DNA from: Verrucomicrobiia bacterium
GTDB lineage: Bacteria > Verrucomicrobiota > Verrucomicrobiia > Limisphaerales > UBA11358
Assembly: GCA_030044395.1 (NCBI GenBank)
Contig: JASHVW010000350.1
Span: 1 to 8,529, forward strand
Length of the DNA: 8,529 nt
Direction: 5' to 3'
This document shows, piece after piece, positions 5,761 through 8,529 of the stretch. A program made the position numbers and the translations under genes. Within the stretch, counting starts at the first letter, position 1. The number at the start of each line of letters is the position of its first letter. The notes under the pieces are model-generated. The model saw only the letters and a program-made list of their open reading frames with translations. It did not search any database and was not told where the DNA came from.

Positions 5761-5788
5761 AAATCGTAAATCGTAAATCGTAAATCAT
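5761..5788 (+). repeat. Heptamer tandem repeat (AAATCGT) just before thiG
   Basis: Three perfect copies of AAATCGT (5761-5781) are followed by a degenerate fourth, AAATCAT (5782-5788), and the ATG of thiG begins three bases later at 5791. The array occupies the place where an SD should be and contains none. Because seven is not a multiple of three, gain or loss of a unit would change the frame of the short upstream ORF and the spacing to upstream signals. Similar GTAAATC-type heptamer runs occur in intergenic DNA of several bacterial phyla (from memory, unverified). Confidence 0.8.
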
Positions 5789-5790
5789 CA

Positions 5791-6570
5791 ATGAACAAGC
5801 CTTTGGTCATCGCCGGCAGAATCTTCCGGTCCCGCCTCATCCTCGGCACCGGCAAATTCTCGTCGCCCGATGCCATGCGTGATGCGCTCGACGCCAGCGA
5901 TGCCGAAATGGTCACCGTCGCCCTCCGCCGCGCCGATTTGACCGGCAAAGGCGATCCCTTCGCCAATATCCTTGAATTCATCGACACCAAAAAATATCTG
6001 CTGCTCCCCAACACCAGCGGCGCGATGAACGCCGAGGAAGCCATCCGCCTCGCGCGCCTCGCCGCCGCCGCCGGCCTCCCCAAGTGGGTCAAGCTCGAAA
6101 TCCATCCCGACCCCCGCTATCTCCTGCCCGACCCCGTCGAAACCTTTCGCGCGGCGGAATCTCTCGTCAAGGAAGGTTTCACCGTGTTGCCTTACATCAA
6201 TGCCGACCCCGTCTTGGCGAAACGCCTGCAGGACGTCGGCGTGGCCACCGTCATGCCCCTTGGCTCGCCCATCGGCTCCAATCGCGGCATCCAGACTCGC
6301 GACCAGATCCGTATCATCATCGAACAGGCCACCGTGCCGGTGGTCGTGGATGCCGGTCTTGGCGCGCCCAGCCATGCCGCCGAGGCCATGGAGATGGGCG
6401 CTGACGCCGTGCTCGTCAACACTGCCATCGCCGTCGCAAACGATCCCAATAAAATGGCCATCGCATTCAAGTTCGCCGTCGAAGCCGGACGCGCCGCGTT
6501 CGAATCCGGCCTGGCCCCGGAAAATGAAACCGCCGCCGCAACCAGCCCCTTGACCGCCTTTTTGGATTAG
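5791..6570 (+). CDS. thiG: Thiazole synthase ThiG
   Basis: ThiG forms the thiazole phosphate moiety of thiamine from 1-deoxy-D-xylulose 5-phosphate, a glycine- or tyrosine-derived imine and ThiS-thiocarboxylate. The 259-residue TIM-barrel protein is full length. Visible motifs are LILGTGKF (16-23), NTSGAMNAEEAIRLARLA (from 74), WVKLEIHPDPRYLLPD with the Schiff-base lysine Lys100, VMPLGSPIGSNRGI (154-167, phosphate binding) and VVDAGLGAPSHAAEAMEMGA (from 186). The ATG at 5791 directly follows a heptamer repeat and has no SD. No thiS, thiH/thiO or thiF is adjacent, so its partners must be encoded elsewhere. It is the first gene of a tight plus-strand run, with rfaE1 beginning 13 bases after its stop. 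Identification is secure. Confidence 0.97.
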   Translation: MNKPLVIAGRIFRSRLILGTGKFSSPDAMRDALDASDAEMVTVALRRADLTGKGDPFANILEFIDTKKYLLLPNTSGAMNAEEAIRLARLAAAAGLPKWVKLEIHPDPRYLLPDPVETFRAAESLVKEGFTVLPYINADPVLAKRLQDVGVATVMPLGSPIGSNRGIQTRDQIRIIIEQATVPVVVDAGLGAPSHAAEAMEMGADAVLVNTAIAVANDPNKMAIAFKFAVEAGRAAFESGLAPENETAAATSPLTAFLD

Positions 6571-6583
6571 TCCTTGATCAATT

Positions 6584-7597
6584 ATGAGCGCAAAAATTTT
6601 GTCCGCCACCCGTGCCCGGCAAATCCTCTCCGCCGCTGTTAAGGCGCGCGTTCTCGTCCTCGGCGATGTGATGCTCGACCACTTCATTTGGGGTAGTGTG
6701 GCCCGGATTTCGCCCGAAGCGCCGGTGCCCGTCCTGGATTTCGAGCGCGAAAGCTTCATGCCCGGTGGCGCGGCGAATGTGGCCCGCAACCTCACCTCGC
6801 TTGACGTCCCCGCCGGGGTCTTCGGCGTCGTCGGCGATGATGTTGCGGCGCGACAATTGAAGAAACTTTTGACCGCGCAAAAGGTCGCTTGTTCCGGGTT
6901 GATCACCAATTCCGCCCGCCACACCAGCGTCAAAACACGCGTCGTCGCCCACAAACAACAGGTCGTGCGCATTGACCGCGAAACGCGCGACGGCTTGGAT
7001 GCGAAGCCGGCGGCCAAATTGCTCCGCGCCCTGAAATCAAAGCTCAAGGACGCCGACGCCCTCATCATCGGCGATTACGGCAAGGGCGTGGTCACGCAAC
7101 CGCTGTTGAACGAAATCAAGTCGCTCTGCCGCGAGCGCGGCATCTGGCTGAGCCTCGACCCCAAGCCGGTGCATCATTTGGACTTGAGTGGCCTCTCCCT
7201 CATCACGCCAAACCGCAAGGAAACATTTGAACTGGCCGCTTTGCCGGATGAAACCCGCCAGGGAAATCCCCTCGCCGACCAAAACCTTATGCTCGCCGCA
7301 GATTCTCTGCTCAATGAATTATCGCCGGCCGTTCTCCTTATCACGCTCGGCGAATTGGGGATGCTCCTCTGCCAGCGCGGCCAAAAGCCCTTTCACATCC
7401 CCACAGTCGCGCAGGAAGTCTTCGATGTCTCCGGCGCCGGCGACACCGTGATCGCAACGTTCACCGTGGCAATCACCGCCGGCGCCTCGCCTGTCGAAGC
7501 CGCAATTTTTGCCAATCACGCCGCCGGCATCGTCGTCGGCAAAATAGGAACCGCCACGCCCTCGCCCGACGAATTATTGAAAAGCTTCGGCAGATGA
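6584..7597 (+). CDS. rfaE1: D-glycero-beta-D-manno-heptose-7-phosphate kinase (single-domain HldE-N/RfaE1)
   Basis: This PfkB/ribokinase-family kinase phosphorylates D-glycero-D-manno-heptose 7-phosphate at O1 with ATP, a step toward ADP-heptose for the LPS inner core. The 337-residue product shows the RfaE1 signature: VLVLGDVMLDHFIWG (23-37), RISPEAPVPV (41-50), PGGAANVARNL (60-70), GDYGKGVV, LDPKP, LITPNRKE, LITLGELGM and the catalytic DVSGAGDT (281-288, base Asp287). In Proteobacteria this domain is usually fused to a nucleotidyltransferase (HldE). Here the protein ends after the kinase, so a separate RfaE2/HldC should exist elsewhere. The gene begins 13 bases after thiG without a clear SD, and its stop overlaps the panB start by four bases (ATGA), implying translational coupling. 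It indicates an outer membrane with heptose-containing LPS. Confidence 0.93.
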   Translation: MSAKILSATRARQILSAAVKARVLVLGDVMLDHFIWGSVARISPEAPVPVLDFERESFMPGGAANVARNLTSLDVPAGVFGVVGDDVAARQLKKLLTAQKVACSGLITNSARHTSVKTRVVAHKQQVVRIDRETRDGLDAKPAAKLLRALKSKLKDADALIIGDYGKGVVTQPLLNEIKSLCRERGIWLSLDPKPVHHLDLSGLSLITPNRKETFELAALPDETRQGNPLADQNLMLAADSLLNELSPAVLLITLGELGMLLCQRGQKPFHIPTVAQEVFDVSGAGDTVIATFTVAITAGASPVEAAIFANHAAGIVVGKIGTATPSPDELLKSFGR

Positions 7598-8367
7598 AAA
7601 TCACCGTCGAAACCATCGCCGCCATGAAAACCCGCGGCGAAAAAATCGCCGCGCTCACCGCCTACGATTTTCCCACCGCAAAACTCCTCGACGAAGCCGG
7701 CGTGCCGGTGATCCTGGTCGGCGATTCGGTCGGCATGGTCGTTCTCGGTTATCCCGATACCACCCATGTGACCATGGCCGAAATGGAGCACCATCTCCGC
7801 GCGGTTTCCCGCGCAAAACCCGCTTCCCTCCTCGGCGCGGACTTGCCCTTCAAAAGTTACGAAACCGTCAAATCCGCCGTCGCCAATTCAAAAAAACTCG
7901 CCGCCGCCGGCGCCGAATTCGTTAAAGCTGAAGGCGGACGGGAAATTCTGCCCCAGGTCCGCGCCATCGTCGCCACCGGCATCCCGTTTTGCGGCCATCT
8001 GGGTATGTTGCCGCAACACGTCCTCGAAGAAGGCGGCTACCATGTCAAAGGCAAAAACGAAAAGGAGCACCTGCAACTCCTCGAAGATGCCAGGCTGCTC
8101 GAAGACGCCGGCGCATTCGCCCTCGTTCTGGAATTGGTCACACCCGATGTCGCCAGGGAGATTTCAAAATGCATTTCCATCCCGACGATCGGGATCGGCA
8201 GCGGCGAGTATTGCGACGGCCAAATTCTGGTGACCACGGATTTGATCGGTTTGTTTCCCTGGTTTCGCCCCCGCTTCGTCAAACCACGCGCCGATTGTGC
8301 CGGTCAAATCAAGTCCGCCGTCGCCGCCTGGAAAAATTCCGTGGAATTCCCAAAAAAAAGGAATTGA
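7594..8367 (+). CDS. panB: 3-methyl-2-oxobutanoate hydroxymethyltransferase (PanB)
   Basis: PanB transfers a hydroxymethyl group from 5,10-methylene-tetrahydrofolate to alpha-ketoisovalerate, giving ketopantoate, the first committed step of pantothenate and CoA synthesis. The 257-residue product is full length. The metal-binding residues expected from the E. coli enzyme are present: Asp44 in LVGDSVGM, Asp83 in GADLPFKSYE and Glu113 in KAEGG. The presumed catalytic Glu180 lies in LVLELV. Other family motifs are LTAYDFPTAKLLDEAG (21-36), CGHLGMLPQ, IPTIGIGSGEYCDGQILV and PRFVKPRA. Its ATG overlaps the rfaE1 stop by four bases. The C-terminus is Lys-rich, and its A-rich codons supply an AAGGA that could serve as an SD for what follows. 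panC and panD are not adjacent. Confidence 0.97.
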   Translation: MKITVETIAAMKTRGEKIAALTAYDFPTAKLLDEAGVPVILVGDSVGMVVLGYPDTTHVTMAEMEHHLRAVSRAKPASLLGADLPFKSYETVKSAVANSKKLAAAGAEFVKAEGGREILPQVRAIVATGIPFCGHLGMLPQHVLEEGGYHVKGKNEKEHLQLLEDARLLEDAGAFALVLELVTPDVAREISKCISIPTIGIGSGEYCDGQILVTTDLIGLFPWFRPRFVKPRADCAGQIKSAVAAWKNSVEFPKKRN

Positions 8368-8408
8368 TGGATGCAAACGTTTTGGATGCTGCATTGTCGA
8401 AATTCCCG

Positions 8409-8529
8409 ATGAGATTTTACGCCGTCATCTTGATTTTGGCGCTGGCCGCCGGTTGCGCGTCCCATCCCGGGATGCAGCAACAGCAGGCGTTTCTGGCTGG
8501 CCAAAACGCCGCCATTCGCCAGGAACAGG
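8409..8529 (+). CDS. Putative lipoprotein, N-terminal fragment cut by the window edge
   Basis: The visible 40 residues start with MRFYAVILILALAAGC, a compact signal peptide with a textbook lipobox (LAAGC, lipidated Cys16), followed by a Gln/Ala-rich mature start (ASHPGMQQQQAFLAG, then QNAAIRQEQ). It should be anchored to a membrane facing the periplasm; the function is not recognisable. An in-frame ATG at 8367, overlapping the panB stop as TGATG and preceded by AAGGA, would add 14 residues including two aspartates before the signal peptide. I prefer 8409 because the positively charged n-region then fits the signal peptide, although no SD precedes it. It appears to be the fourth gene of the thiG-rfaE1-panB run. 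Confidence 0.7.
   Translation, partial: MRFYAVILILALAAGCASHPGMQQQQAFLAGQNAAIRQEQ

Noticed and set aside
5641..5790. TPP riboswitch ahead of thiG
   Set aside because: The conserved CUGAGA-type and ACCUGA-type elements and the expected fold are not visible. The region holds only a promoter candidate and a heptamer repeat.
5788..7068. 426-residue open frame on the minus strand
   Set aside because: Antisense to thiG and rfaE1, both securely identified. No recognisable domain.

Overview
The window looks like chromosomal DNA of a Gram-negative bacterium in the Verrucomicrobiota, most like the Pedosphaera/Limisphaera group. This placement rests on recollection of protein families, not a search. 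The signs are high GC with strong third-position bias (hence long antisense shadow ORFs), a eukaryotic-type HisA, a large secreted sugar-dehydrogenase/cytochrome c fusion ending in a lectin-like module, an LPS heptose kinase, and many starts without a Shine-Dalgarno (SD) sequence. No tRNA, rRNA, CRISPR array, insertion sequence or phage gene was seen.

Layout: (1) 1-646, minus strand: a ribosome/translation operon read right to left, rpsP (S16), khpA (KH RNA-binding protein) and the first 33 codons of trmD. rimM, often found before trmD, is not in this slot. The khpA-trmD junction carries two hairpins, one covering the likely trmD ribosome-binding site. (2) 758-1647, plus strand: a solitary Uma2-family nuclease-fold gene, then a small exported four-cysteine protein with a strong SD. 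(3) 1698-2507, minus strand: hisA of the eukaryotic HIS6 type, convergent with the preceding gene. (4) 2508-2691: a divergent intergenic region with a 70-bp inverted-repeat element whose two arms are each palindromic. (5) 2692-5640: a 982-residue exported protein joining a GSDH/PQQ-type beta-propeller, an SO2930-type diheme cytochrome c domain and a concanavalin-like C-terminal module. (6) 5641-5790: a promoter candidate, a short upstream ORF and a heptamer tandem repeat abutting the next start codon. (7) 5791-8529, plus strand: a tight run of thiG, rfaE1, panB and the start of a lipoprotein gene.

The genes are mostly housekeeping: ribosome assembly and tRNA modification, histidine, thiazole (thiamine), pantothenate and LPS heptose synthesis. 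The accessory part is the periplasmic redox fusion, the small secreted cysteine protein and the Uma2 gene. I find no convincing multi-gene undescribed system. The best leads are the three-module redox fusion, the double-palindrome element, the eukaryotic-type HisA with a Pro-rich insert, and RNA-structure candidates at the trmD and thiG starts.
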